DNA of 64,000 bases from Torreya grandis (GCA_037957365.1 JARHVA010000639.1:2578001-2642000); one strand, 5' to 3'; counted from the first letter of the stretch, positions 48,734-61,838 are shown. Notes: generated by a model not told the origin, from the sequence alone. Translations and numbers: made by a program.

Positions 48734-48745
48734 TGGTATCAGAGC
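48734..48745 (+). promoter_or_regulatory. Primer binding site of element D (tRNA-iMet type)
   Basis: TGGTATCAGAGC one base after the LTR end. This is the standard site complementary to plant initiator methionine tRNA. Confidence 0.95.
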
Positions 48746-48871
48746 TAAATCCTGCCATCCTGAGGGTTTGACAGTTTTATGCAGCCACAAGAGTTGGGAC
48801 CACACAGGTATAACACACGCAGTAGAGCCTTGCTTGAAGGTACCAAGTTGTTAGAACAATAGCCGTTTATC

Positions 48872-50250
48872 ATGAGTGATAGATGTGAGGGTAGCCCACC
48901 CAGGGGCCACCGACATAATGATGATCCGGGTACCAGAGAAACCTACTATGAGATGACATAGGCACTGCAGACACTTACTACTATGATAAGGAGGATAAAT
49001 GCACCTGATAGACAGAATGGGGAACAAGGAGATAAAAGGAGTGATACAGTTAATCAGAGACCCCAGCAGGCCCACTCTAGAACAGCGAATAGACCTACAC
49101 GTCCTACGTTTGTTCAAGGGGAACCAGAAGTTCCAACAGAGGAGGAGGCAGGAGATTCCTCATTTGCAGATGTTTACATGGCTTCAAATGATGAGTGGGA
49201 CTTATTACCTCCTCATGTTCAAGAGAGGACATCCTTTGATCATTTTGTTAATCTGAGGAGAGAGCACTACAGATTGGTTAGACAAGACAGGAGACCTAGA
49301 CACCAGAACAATGATCTTAAGCATGCTACGAGCAAGCTCACACTCGCGATGTTCGATGGTAGTGGTAAGGTCACAGCGTAGGCCTAGATTAGTAAGTTAG
49401 ACACCTTTCTCACATTGCATCCGATGGCTGAGGAAGATGCTATCAGATATGCAACACTACATCTTGAGGGAGTAGCTCACGATTGGTGGCACCACGGGAT
49501 GGTGACACTCCATCATGATCAGATCACATCTTATCAGGAGTTTGTGGATAGGCTGGTAGAGCATTTTGACAGGAGGGATCCAAAGTCCTATTTCTGAGAG
49601 TTGGCACAGTTGCGTCAAAGTGGCAGTCTAGAGTCTTACATTGGTGACTTCCAGAAGTTATTAGTTATGGTTCCTGACATTTCAGAGAGGCGACTTGTAG
49701 TACTTTTCATGGAGGGATTGACATAACCATTGAGAGGTTGGATCAAAGGCTTTGATCCTCCTTCATTACAGGAAGCTATGAAGAAGGCATGTAGTATGGA
49801 GATGGCAGCCCCATCAAGCAGATCTAACTCTAGAGGTACTTCTTCATCTAGAGACCATAAGTGCTCCAACGCAGATATAGAGAGACCGGATTTCAGCATA
49901 GATAAATCAGGTGTAAAGAATGATTCAAAGGCCAATCTAGCAGCACCACCTTTGGATCGTGAGGTGCTTAACGATCTACGCAAGAAGAAGCTTTGATTCT
50001 ACTGCAAAGGTCCATATGATATCCATCATGATTGCCCTTTGAGGCCTAAGGGCAAGGCGAATCGTGTGATGTGGGCATATTATGAGGATTCAAATTCAGA
50101 GGATTCTGAACAGCAGAATAGTTCTGAGGGGGTAGAGACAGAGGCTTCAAAGCCTAAGGTAGAGGCAGAGTTACAGCTTCACATACAGGAGGCACGCCTA
50201 TCCAACATTCAGTCAGATGAGTCATTCAGACTCCATGGAGTTTTGACAGG
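48872..50250 (+). pseudogene. gag of element D
   Basis: One frame from ATG at 48872. N-terminal charged part, then FDGSGKVTA (~49352), KLDTFLTLHPMAEEDAIRYA, LEGVAHDWWHHG (~49450), EFVDRLVEHFDRRDP, ELAQLRQSGSLESYIGDFQK and a block ISERRLVVLFMEGL. This is the well-known gag layout of plant Ty3 elements. The zinc knuckle (~49994-50035) has lost its first Cys to a stop (expected CX2CX7HXC; FYCKGPYDIHHDC remains). In-frame stops at 48959, 49379, 49385, 49595, 49724, 49994 and 50252, but no frameshift. Confidence 0.9.
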
Positions 50251-50254
50251 GTAG

Positions 50255-51064
50255 TAGGTCATCACCCTTCTTGATACAGGAGCCACACATAATTTCATAG
50301 ATGCTAGATTTGTGGAGAAGCGTGGACTCACTACCGAAGATTTTGAGGGCATCAGAGTTAAGCTAGCTGATGGTCACACTCTTAGGTGTGAGCGTATGAT
50401 TAGAGACCTCCCATTGCGCTTGAACAACTATGAGTTCAAGGCTGATTATTATGTGGTGAACATGGGGGATATAGACTTAGTCTTGGGTATGAAGTGGCTT
50501 CATTCATTTGAGGAAGTTACTCTTCGTCTCAAGGACATGGAGGTTCACTTTGATGTTGATGGGAAGGCACATATTCTTAAGGCAATACGGGGCAGCAGCT
50601 TCAGATATATGTTTTTTCATCGGATGGAGATGCTCATACAACATGACATGATAGAATGCGATGACGAGTGCACATTGGCATCAACACAGGAGAGATATGA
50701 GGATGAGCTTGAGGTGAGTGTAGTTCAGGAGTTATCACATGTGGTAGGGACTCAGCTTTCTGTTACAGTCGGGTCACAGGTTGATGATGATATGACTATT
50801 TCTAGCCTTCACAATCCAGATTTAGATATTATTCATGTAAGGAGTTTGCTTGAGTTGCTTGCTGATTTTCATTTATGGATTGGATGTTGGGGTGCTTATC
50901 TTAGTACTAGGGATGGACATGGCATGGAGTTTGCATTGATTGATAGTAGGGTAGATCATGACTACATTTGGGATCCAGGTGGATTGATGGGTGTCTCATT
51001 CAGCGATTGCTTGAGGGCAAGCAATTTCAGGAGGGGTGGATTGTCATGTCCCCTTTTTAGTTGA
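50255..51064 (+). pseudogene. Protease and truncated pol of element D
   Basis: Same frame as gag. ITLLDTGATHNFID (~50260-50300) is the retropepsin active site (Asp-Thr-Gly-Ala) followed by the usual His-Asn-Phe-Ile-Asp. IDLVLGMKWLHS (~50470) is the conserved end of the protease domain. Beyond ~50650 the reading frame stays open through an acidic linker into IWDPGG and then runs into the 3' LTR, where it stops at 51062-51064. RT, RNase H and integrase are absent, so a deletion lies somewhere near 50800. No stop after the one at 50252. Confidence 0.9.
51029..51041 (+). promoter_or_regulatory. Polypurine tract of element D
   Basis: AGGAGGGGTGGAT before the LTR start TGTCATG at 51042. Confidence 0.85.
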
Positions 51065-52297
51065 CATGTTCTGAGTTCATGGTTAGCCTATTATGCGGCC
51101 CTCGTAGGCTGATAGGATGGTTAGAGGGTCTTGATGGAGATTGGCTTGGCTTCGTTTAGCAGAATTTTTCTAGTTGGTTTTTGTTCGGGCTCTTTCAGAC
51201 ATGAATTAAGGGAGATATTAATATTTGATTGATTTAATCAAATATTAATTATTTGGTCTAATTTTAATTAATTATTAATTATTTGGTCTAGTTTTAAGAC
51301 CCTAATTCTAATTTAAGAATTGGTTTAATTTTAAGACCCTAGTTCTAATTTAAGAAGCCCTAAGTCTAATTTAAGGAAATCCAATTTTAGCAAGCACACC
51401 TTTGGAGGGTATAAGGGTTTCTCATGGGAGAGAGTTTGGATTATGCATTGATTATTGATTTGGATATTGAAGAATTCTTCTGTGAAGACTGAGCCAAGGG
51501 TTCCAGGATTCCATCTGCATTGGAGAACGTCCACTCTTCAGTGTGTGCGATTCAGAGGCTGTGAAATATCACCTGATCTATTGCCAAATTGAGAGATAGC
51601 TTCATACAGAAGTTATCACAGAGGTTTACAGATTTGAGAGGTAACTTCATACATAAGTTGTCACAGAGCTTTCCAGGTATTTATTTTATTAGGTTTTTGA
51701 TTCAATAAATTATACAGATAGAGATATTTTGTATTAGAGCCATATATATTCAGATCAGGGGTTGAAAACAGACAAGTTGTGCTTTATTGGCGGTCGTACG
51801 AAGTCCGTACAGATCCACGCAGATACCAACCTCGGCAGACAGAGATCCCCAGTGACCGACATCGGCCGACTGAAGACCAACGTTGGCAGAGAAGGACCGA
51901 CAGACACCGACGTTGGCAATATATCGACCGATGTCGGCGACTATGTGTTCGACACAGCAGTTCGAGACGTACCAGATCCAGATTTATTTCCCAGATTTGC
52001 GGAATACTCAGGCTATTAAGGCCGTATTTTCAATATTCATTGTATACCTGACAGAGGTCCTCTATTGTAAGCATATGAGCAAATAAATAAGAGATTATAC
52101 TGTGATTTATTTATCTATTTGAAGATATTTTGCAGAAATACAGATAAGCAATTCAGAGCTTTTGTTTTGGTATCCAAAGGGATATTACAGTGGTATCAGA
52201 GCTTTTGTTTGTCTAGATATCCCTATTTGAAGGGGATATCACAGTGGTATCAGAGCTTTTGACGGAAAAAAGGAGCCCCTAAGTAAGGGACATCACA
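51042..52297 (+). repeat. 3' LTR of element D
   Basis: TGTCATGTCCCC to GACATCACA; about 3 % different from the 5' LTR over the first 310 bp. Confidence 0.95.
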
Positions 52298-52302
52298 TTT
52301 TA
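52298..52302. repeat. Target-site duplication of element D, right (TTTTA)
   Basis: Identical to 47462-47466. Confidence 0.85.
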
Positions 52303-52720
52303 GCATATGCAGGAGCTTCTAAATCACTAGGGGAGTGTGCTACTTGCACCACAAGCCATGTTCCTCATAACCAACCCTTGCATGGCACTCCTCCACTGGC
52401 ACTTAGACATTGGTAGAGTTGTTCCCATGACTGCTTATCCTCCCTTCCTCGATAGGGGCAAAGGAGTCTACCTTCGTGTAGAAAGTCCTTTGCTAGTTTA
52501 TCTTGGTGGACTTTCCTTATGGGGGGTGGTGAGCTTGTGGGGTAGTATGTGTTGTCGCTTTCTAGTTGGGAAATCATAGTCTCTTTGGCTCCTTCTGAGA
52601 CCACTCAAGATAGATGGGTGGCTCTTGATCCTCCTTCAACTGAATCCTTTTCTTGGGTTACTCAGCTCCCTAACGACAATCCACTCCCACCACCATTTAG
52701 TGTTGTGACATGTACTTAAC
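52303..52720. other. Right flank of element D, unidentified coding-like remnant
   Basis: Less AT-rich than the surroundings. Frames on both strands are open for about 80 codons; a plus frame with stops reads APSETTQDRWVALDPPST and VTQLPNDNPLPPP. It may be the rest of LINE copy A or other host DNA. No family recognised. Confidence 0.35.
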
Positions 52721-53171
52721 TTTTCCACTTGTGATTTGATAATTTAATACTACATTTAGATTGAACCGATAATCTTATTACTTTAAATCATATTTTTTTA
52801 CTAATATAAAGATCGAACTATATATACTAAACAACCACCTTTTTATTATAACCATCTATATATTATATTTTTATATAATTAATAAATATATCAATAAATT
52901 CGAATAAAAAAAAATCTAAATTTTTAACACCCTATAAAAATAAATAAATATAATTTAAATTAATAAAAAGTATAACACTTTCAAAATTAGCCTTCTAAAA
53001 TAATAAAATTGAACTTTAAAAGTAATCGTTTCCTTCACTATCACCTTTCTCAAAACATGACAGCTTTTTATTTTCTATTTTTAAAACGTAACACCTTTTA
53101 TCATTTTTGCTGCGCCTTTCAAACACTATAAAAAACAATTATTGAGCACTAAAGTCAACAAAGATATATTT
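52721..53171. other. AT-rich DNA, no feature
   Basis: No coding sequence or repeat recognised. Confidence 0.6.
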
Positions 53172-55647
53172 TTTTAAATAAATGTAATTTTAATGAATGT
53201 AATATGATGTTACAATTTTTAATTGCAGAATTTTATAGCAGCCAATACAACTCATCAAATTTGGCACGAAGGGCCCTAAATGTCCAAAAGGCCCTGAAGT
53301 CCAAGAGGCCGAAAGTCCAACAACATATATAATTTCATAGATATAATATTTTCACATTATTATAGAAATTGGTTTTTGAATAAATTATGTAAAAGATTTT
53401 TTTATTTTATTTTTTAAAAAATAATTAGATTTTTGATATTCAATTATTTTTGAAGATAAATTATAAAAAATGATTTGAAACATTAATAATTTTTTTTATA
53501 TAATTCATCTAAAAGCCAATTTTTATATATAATTTCTTTATAAAATGTGTTTAAAAAAAACTAACCATTTGACTAGTTAACTCACCACCAAATGAAATCT
53601 TAAGCATTGCAATTAACATGAGATTGAGTGATATAAATAAATAGATTTACATTAATATTATAATACAAATATTCATAAACATTTAATTAGATTAAATGAC
53701 ACGCATAAAAAATAAATTTATATGCTTAATTAATTTAAAAAATAAAAATAAAAAATTGATATATACAATTTAAATATGTATTATTAATGTTGTGAAATTT
53801 GATGATATGTATTATAATTTGAAAGTAAAAACATATATTCAAAAGTAAGATAAAGTTAACTTAAAAAATATTGTCCCTAAATAATAAATGTTATCTACAT
53901 TATACAGTCGTTCCAGACAAAAATACATACATGTAAGATTTTTTTTGATAACTGCATTAAATTGAGTTTCGTCTTCAAAAATATTACACAAAATCTCATG
54001 CCTTCAGTCTGATCACATACAAAACAAAAATTATTCTTCATGTCCAAATTGGACAACAACATTAGAAATGCACAAGGACAACAAAATGTGTTTTGAAGCA
54101 TGTGTTAGACTAGAGACTACCTACCTTATCTTGATATTTGTTAGGCTCTTCAATGGTAACAATATAAAAAATAAAATATCTCAATTATTATAACAATTCA
54201 AGCATACAACATAGTGTCGTACCATATCTCTAACATGAACTTGAGTGCTTCAATGGATGCTCTAATAAATGCTTGATCTTCTTAAGGATGCTTATAATTT
54301 TTGAATAAATCCATGTGAATAATGAATTCTCTTGATTTCATTTAGATCCCTGAATGACATAGAATACTTTTGTATTTATAAATAAATAAATTCAAATCGG
54401 GACCCTTATTGACACACTAACCAACAAACTAACAACTAATAAGTGAAAAATACGAGATAAAAGGGATGGGTACATCCTAAACAAAAGGGACCACTAAAAG
54501 CTTGAAAAGACTAAAGACACTCTAGGCACATACTATGGGCATACAAACTATTCGAACACAGACCAAGAGCATATAAACACTCCAGTCAAGACAAGCCAAA
54601 ATACTTGTTCAAATAAAGAGAGAGAAAAGGAAAAGTACGAGAGAATAGGGGAGACATGATGACAATCACAAACAACACCAATAATATCTAATTTGGACCA
54701 ATAATCTAAAAGAACATAAACATGCTAAAACCATGTGATTTAACGATTAATAATTATTTGGGGACTATTTATAGTTATCTAATTTTTTTCTACTTTGAGA
54801 TGTAGGTATGTGCATACATATCAAAGTAAAGGAAGACATGATACATATATAAAATTTTGTATTCTTGTAGATCTAGCAAAAAATTCAATATACCTATAAA
54901 TATTCAAAACATTATTTTATACACATGCATGCACGAGCTCTAAATGATCATAATAATTTAAAAAAAAATAATAATAAATCATTGTCTAACCACTTTAAAT
55001 ATAGTAATAGTACATCACTAGTGAAATCAGTCAAACCACCATGTTTTGAGTGATTAGGAATTGAATATAAGAACCATGTTAGTGTTGGGCCTCTAATTCC
55101 TATTATCAATTAATGATCATGCTTACTCCAAAAAAAACTAAACTCATCAAAGTAAAAATATAGACAAATATAAAATGTGATTTCCCTTCTCAATATATGA
55201 GAAGAGTATGCTTAACAATGATGATCACATCTAAAGAAAAATAATGATACTGCCCCTGCAGGGCAATGATGTGAAAAATGTCACATATAAGCCAAGAATA
55301 TATAATATTGTAACATATAAATGATTATGTGATCCATATTAGTAAAACTCCTTGTTATATATTATGTTATGGAAATTATTTATTAATACACCATTACTAT
55401 AATGTTAGTTTTGGCCCACTTTCACTTTAATTGACTTGAGCACTTAATTTAGACTTTTTTCACCTCCTTCTATCATAAGTACCTATAAAGACCTATCCCA
55501 TTCTAAGTTGTTATCTTACATAAGATAAAAATATTCTTAATTATTAAAAACTATCTAAATATCTATACTGACATCCCATATCTTAATTTTCACATGTTAT
55601 GGTCAATAGTGGCAGTCGGTCTTGACCTTTATGGATCGATCCCAATA
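53172..55647. repeat. Tandem segmental duplication, copy 1
   Basis: Aligns colinearly with 55661-57989: TTTTAAATAAATGTAATTTT at 53172 and 55661, GGCACGAAGGGCCCTAAA at 53262 and 55751, TTGTTAGGC near 54138 and 56480, and GTCGGTCTTGACC near 55614 and 57954. Period about 2489 bp. Contents: AT-rich, no domain on either strand. An open frame at 54101-53895 (minus) is not kept in copy 2. Confidence 0.9.
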
Positions 55648-55660
55648 TTATGTTACAATT

Positions 55661-57989
55661 TTTTAAATAAATGTAATTTTAATGAATGTAATATAATGTT
55701 ACAATTTTTAATTGCATAATTTTGTACCAGCTAATACAACTCATCAAATTTGGCACGAAGGGCCCTAAAAATCCAAGAGGCGTTGAAAGTCCAACAACAT
55801 ATATAATCTCATAGATTTAATATTTTCACACTTCATCATATAGAAATTGAATTTTGGGTAAATTGTGTAAAGTTTTTTCACTTCTTATGATCCATTCTAA
55901 AAAATAATTAGATTTTTGACATTCGATTATCTCACAACCAAATGAAGTTTTGGGATAAGTATTATAACTAACATGGGATTGAATAATATAGATAAATAAA
56001 TTTACATTAATATTATAATATAAATATTTAATTAGGTTAACTGATATGCATAAAAAATAAATTTGTATAATTAATTAATTTTAAAACTGGAGAAAAAAGA
56101 TGATATGTGAAGCCTAGATATGTATTATGAATGTTGTGAAATTTGGTGACACATATTATAATTTGAATGTAAAAATATATATATTCAAAAATAAGATAAA
56201 GTTAACCTAAAAATATTGTCCCTAAATAGTAAATGTTGTCTAGACTATACAGTCATTCAGGAAAAAAATACATACATGTAAGTTTTTTCTTACAACTTCA
56301 TTAAATTGAGTTTGGCCTTCAAAAATATTATTCAAAATATGATGCCTTCAGTCTAATTACATACAAAAAAAAAATTATTCTTATTATTCAAATTGGGCAA
56401 TAACATTAGAAAAACACAAGGAAAACGCAATATGTTTTGAGGCATGTGTTAGACTAGATATTACCTAGCTTATCTTGATATTTGTTAGGCCCCTCAATGG
56501 TAGCAATAAAAAAAGTAAAACACCTCAATTAATGTAACAATTCAAGCATACAACCTAGTGTCGTACCATAGATCTAACATGAACTTGAGTGATTAAATGG
56601 ATGTTCTAATAAATGCTTGATTTTCTCTAGGGTGCCTATAATTTCTCAATAAATCCACGTGAATAATGAATCCTCTTGATTTCATTTAAATTCCTAAATT
56701 ATATAATTTTTATTTATTTATACATAATTAAATTTCAAATTAGGACCCTTATTGACACACTAACTAACAAAATAACAAATAATAAGTGAAAAATATGGGA
56801 CAAAAGGGATAGGTACATCTTAAACAAAAAGAACCACTAAAATACCAAAGAGAGTAAAGACACTCCAACACACCCCAAACACATATAAACTATTCAAACA
56901 TAGACCAAGAGAGTACAAATGCTATATTCAAGACAAGACAAAATACTTGTCCAAATAAAGAGAGAGAAAAGTAAAAGCCTAAGAGAGAAGGTGAGACATG
57001 ATGACAACCACAAAAGGCACCGATAATGTCTAATTTGGATCAATAATCTAAAAGTACACAAACATACTAAAATCATGTAATTTAAGGACTAATAATTATT
57101 AGGGACTATTTTTAAGTGTCTAATTTTTTACTAATTTGATATGTAGGTGTGTGCATACATATCAAAATAAAAGAAGACATGATTTGAATACAAAATTTTG
57201 TGTTCTTGAAGCTCTAGAGAAAAATTCAATATACCTAAGAATATTTAAAACATCATTTTATGCACATGCATGCGTGAGCTCCAAATAGTCATAATAAATG
57301 TTTAAAAAAAAATAAAAAGTTGTCCAACCACATTTAAATATAGTAATATTACATCACTAGTCAAAACAGTCAAACTACCATGTTTTGAGTGATTAGAAAT
57401 CATAGATAGGAACCATCTTAGTGTTGGGCCTCTAATTCTTATTATCATATATGATCATTTTTATCCTAAAAAAACTAAACTTGTCAAAGTAAAAATATAG
57501 ACAAATATAGAATATGATATCCCCCCTCAATATTTAAGAAGAGTATGTGTAACAATGATAATCACATCTGAAGAAAAAATAATGATATTGCCCCTATAGG
57601 GTAATGATGTGAAAAATGTCACATATAAGCAAATAATATATAATATTGTAACATATAAATGATTATGTGATCCATATTAATAAAACTCCATGTTATATAT
57701 CATGTTATGAAAATTATTTATTAATATGTCATTATTGTAATGTTAGTTTGGTCCACTTTCACTTTAATTGACTTTAGAGCTTAATTTGGACTTATTTCAC
57801 CACCTCACTCTATCATAAGTACTTATAAAGACCTATCCCACTATAAGTTACTATCTTACACCTAATTTTTAAAATTAATTACTAAAAACCTATCTACATA
57901 TTTGTACTGACATCCTAAATCTTAATCTTCTAATGTAATGGGTCAATCGTAATAGTCGGTCTTAACCCCTATGTGTCGATCCTATCCTT
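55661..57989. repeat. Tandem segmental duplication, copy 2
   Basis: Second copy, somewhat shorter than copy 1 by small deletions (for example near 55900). By eye about 10-15 % different, so the duplication is old. Confidence 0.9.
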
Positions 57990-59430
57990 ACCTTATCAAC
58001 AACTAATTTTCAACTTTAGACCCTCCCTTACAAGTTGGTTCATATTTTTAGGATAGGTAGTGTGAAGTTTTACCCTTTTGGATTTCTATAAATGTACATC
58101 TAATTTACTTATTCTATCACTTGGATATTTCAATATTGAGGCACACTTACACTATTGCACACTGAGCAAAGCTTCCATATTCTTCCCAAATATGATTTTG
58201 ATCATTTGGAGTAGTCCTTATCCAAGTCAATATCTTATTCTATCCAAGTCAAATAAAATTAATATCAAGTATTCAAGTTATCTTTAGATGCATACATGTA
58301 TCAAAAGGATCACAATCACATAAAACATTCTAAGTGGGAGACCTACGTGGGCTTGATTTCCCTCTTTGTAGTATTAGATACATATGAAAAAATCAATCAT
58401 CATGAGGGTGATTGAGGTCAACTTAACCCATCACATTATCCATTTCTCTTTACATGTTTTCAACTATTAGAAGCCCTATTAGGGTTTCAACTTTAAAGAA
58501 GTCATTTGCGTTCATCCAAATGTCAAATTTTCTCACACATGTATGTTTCAAGCAATGTTAGGTGATTGTGCCCTAATTTTACAATATTTTTGTAGAGGAA
58601 AAAAATGACTGGTAGAGGAAAATAGTGCTAATCAATCCTCTCCCCTTTTTTATGATCATGATCCTAATCAATTGTAGTCATAGTTCCAGTCACATATACA
58701 AGATCAGTCTAAGTTGATTATTTTTTGGTCATTTTTCAATTACACACATTCAAATTATAAACATAAAATAGCTAAGTTTTCTTATGTTGTTCATAGTTAA
58801 CTTTATTTTATATATTCACGTTTTATCTAATTTAGTAATTTTCTTTCATTCTATCATAAGTTATTTTGTAAATTTCATTACATTTCTATTCATTTTATCT
58901 TAATTAGAGTTAATACACCAATAAATTCTAAATTATGATAAAACAATTACAATTGTAACATGTTGTTTATATTTTGATAAAGTAATATTAAGTGAATAAT
59001 AAAAAATAATCAGGAGATTTGTCTATATAAAGCAAAAGTAAAAAATTTAATAGAAATCTACCTCATTTTTATCTCTAATATTTGAAAATATGCATGTGGA
59101 AGTTAAATACCATGGGCAATAATTGATGAGAGTTTGTATGCATCAACTGGATCATGTGCGAGTGGTGACCACATTACTTGAGTAGGCATTTATGGTCAGC
59201 AGCTTTTGACCCTAGATTTTTCCATTTTTTACATGTTTATGAAATTACCAAACATGCTCATAATGGGTAAAGTAGTATTTAAACCCATTTTTAAACTGTA
59301 TGCTCTAGACACAATTTGTACAATCTAGACACAATTATAAGATCCAAACAATAACATTAAGATCATGATAAATAATTGTACACTTTGGCCAATGTTGTCA
59401 TTTCTAGTAATTTTTTCCATATGAAGTTAT
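57990..59430. other. Unassigned DNA, no gene recognised
   Basis: AT-rich. A 69-codon open frame at 58078-58287 has no recognisable content. Confidence 0.5.
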
Positions 59431-59436
59431 ATTATA

Positions 59437-60440
59437 TTGGTATATAATATACAAAATGTTTCAAAAAAAATACTATTTTTTATTTGGTTACAATCATGTA
59501 GGGTCCCATACAATTGCATGAAGTTTCAATATGGAAACACATTGTTTTCAATTCACACACTAGGATTAGATGAGGTAAAATATGAGGAAATAGATGGAAT
59601 TTATCTAGGCCATGTTGCATTCCTAACTACAATGCAAAATAATCTTGCTTTGATTAGTAATTTCATAGAGTGGTGGAACAATGATACCTCTATCTTTTGG
59701 CTGCCAACAAGGGAAATGGTAGTAACCCTAGAAGATGCATGGAGAATACTAAATATACCAATCAAGGGTAGACATGTACTATCAGAGAAACATGGGCTAA
59801 TTGGAAATAGAACAACTTAGATATACTATATGGGAGGGTTCATTGAGAGAGTGGAGAGTGGTAGAGGGATCCCACCAAGTAAAATATATTAAGCCGATGT
59901 GCCATTTGACCTCATATGTATGTTATAGAGGATTGGAGGAGAGAAATAAATTATAATTATAGGGATGTTTCATGCTCACCCACCTATATAAGGACATATA
60001 AAAATTTATATTGATACACATGGTTGGGGGTTATTAGCAAGGACACTTTTATAGTGTTGGGCTTATGAATATCTAGTAGTGGTTAGGTCTAATGGTTGGC
60101 ATGTCATCTCAAAAGATAGATAGATAACATATGCATGGGGATGGATCAAGTTAGGAACTAAGAGGTATCAGGATGAGGTGTGACACACTAAAATATGGAC
60201 TTATATTTAATCAAAGAGAGACACCACCTATTATCCATTTAGAGACTATACATATTAGATTTAGGATACAATACCAATGAAGTAGATCATATGTAGTAGG
60301 TGGTATCGAGGTTGATTTGGTGATTGTATTGAGATGTTTCAATATGAGAGTTATAAGACCTTAAAGGATGACACAATATGATTCCTTGACCATTATGATA
60401 AGTCATATGTCATGGATATGCTTTGAGATGGATGTTGAGA
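59437..60440 (+). pseudogene. Plant mobile domain (PMD) pseudogene, plus strand
   Basis: Open from 59437 to 59820, then continuing with stops. Core motifs: GLDEVKYEEIDGIYLGHVAF, a block LISNFIEWWNNDTSIFWLP, then TREMVVTLEDAWRILNIPIK (~59706-59765) ending Gly-Arg-His-Val. This is the PMD signature Phe-x-Leu-Pro-x-x-Glu-Met-x-x-Thr-Leu-Glu-Asp. After the stop the body goes on with HGWGLLARTLL and CWAYEYLVVVRS (~60020-60085), equivalent to the usual LWAYE(H/Y) block. Start at 59437 is arbitrary; the domain may begin near the Met at 59518. Related to the antisense PMD in element A but clearly a separate copy. Cellular versus transposon origin is open. Confidence 0.75.
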
Positions 60441-61289
60441 GGGACCTAACTCATATCGTAAACCTAGATATATAGACACCTAAATTTTGTATTAGACATT
60501 TTAACAATATTAATTTTGACATAATATTTTCAAAATAAACCTATTGGGCCTGTGAAACCCAAAATTTCAACCCCTTTTTAAGGGCATATTTTAGTCTAAT
60601 GCTAACCCATTTAAATTTTTTGTGAAGGCTCTTAAGAAAGCTTGTTTAGCTTGAGTTTGCATTTTTGTCTTATGCTTTGTTGTATTTCTTTGCCCTACAT
60701 CAAACCACATCTTCAAGATTTTCAAGGATGGCATGCATTTAATTTGGATCTAACTTTGAGAAAGTTATATAGATGGCCCTCAACTAATTTGTTGCAACCA
60801 TTTTTGATTATGTTGGGAAAGATGACACCAAAATGAGCTCAAAGATTGGTACCAAAGGTCTATGATGAAGTACACATATTGATAATGCTCTTTAGCCTGA
60901 TGTTTTTTTGAAAATAAATGTTAAAAATGTTCTTAGATGGTATGAAAATGATTATATCATTGCATACTATGTTGGCTGTATACCCTCATAGGATTCCCTC
61001 GATGATTGGATTAGACACCATTAGGAGACCTTGGGTTTTAAGTTACTAGTGTTTTTAACTTGATCAATTTTTTTCCTTGTTCACTTTTAAAGAACTATCA
61101 TAGGTGAAAGATATTATTTCTAGGTAAAGTTGTTGGTTCCTTTAGAATGCCCTAATGATCATGTTCCTAAGGTCTCATAATTTTAAGGCCTCTAAGTAAA
61201 CATTCCTTAAGGTTTATGTTTGGGCCAAGTTGTCAGGTCTTCTAATTCCATTATGGTCATTATTCTTTGATATTTTTAAACACATAGTG
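60441..61289. other. Unassigned DNA, LTR-like start at 60471
   Basis: TATAGACACCTAAATTTTGT at 60471 resembles plant LTR starts of the TGTAGACACC type (compare 7255). No matching second LTR or polypurine tract was found. A small open frame at 60642-60836 has no domain. Confidence 0.3.
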
Positions 61290-61302
61290 CATGTGATTTA
61301 TC

Positions 61303-61838
61303 TTGAAAGAGTGTATTGATATTCAAGTAAAGACTAAACACTTTTCATATAAAATCACTTACACTAACCTTATGAACATATATTTTTGGTGTCAATCACA
61401 TGACCATAGGATTCATGACTTCCCCTCATGGTCCACTCAAAGTGTTCTGTCAATCAAGAATCACCTAAAAAACAAAATGTGGTTGAACGTAATGATGGGT
61501 GGACTGATGTGTCTAACAAGAAATTTATTGTTGGGAATTAAAAACCTGATCCAACTCCCACTCCTCCCATTAACAAACTCCAATAGGGTGTGAAAAAATT
61601 AGATAACATGATTCCTCCTCCCCTCATTACCCCCCAATTTTTTATTTTATCTATTGCCCCACATAGCCAAGTTTATCAAGAGAACCTTTTGTCGATTGTG
61701 AATTCTAGTGCTAGGACATCCTCTATTAACACTCCCACCATGAAACAATCAGGTGGTCCACCCCACAATGACAATGGTGACTATCCACGAATAGAGAATG
61801 TGGATAAAAATTGCTCCATCTCACCAAGGAATTTTTAA
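61303..61838 (+). pseudogene. LINE copy B ORF1 C-terminal part
   Basis: Two overlapping open pieces (61303-61593, 61590-61838) in different frames, indicating a frameshift near 61590. The first has the degenerate knuckle FWCQSHDHRIHDF. The second is Pro/Ser/Asn-rich (PPPLITPQFF, TPTMKQSGGPPHNDNG), like the ORF1 tail. ORF1 proteins bind the LINE RNA. Confidence 0.7.

Larger units (their letters stand above)
47467..52297 (+). mobile_element. Element D: gag-protease-only Ty3 LTR retrotransposon
   Basis: Two LTRs of 1266 and 1256 bp with ends TGTCATGTCCC and GGGACATCACA, TTTTA duplications, a textbook tRNA-iMet primer site and a purine-rich tract before the 3' LTR. The 2.3-kb interior encodes gag and protease in one frame; RT, RNase H and integrase are missing. 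LTR difference is about 3 % over the first ~310 bp by eye, lower than for B and C. Confidence 0.95.

Noticed and set aside
53172..57989. The two 2.4-kb copies as an LTR pair
   Set aside because: They are separated by only about 14 bp, lack TG...CA ends, a primer site and a polypurine tract.
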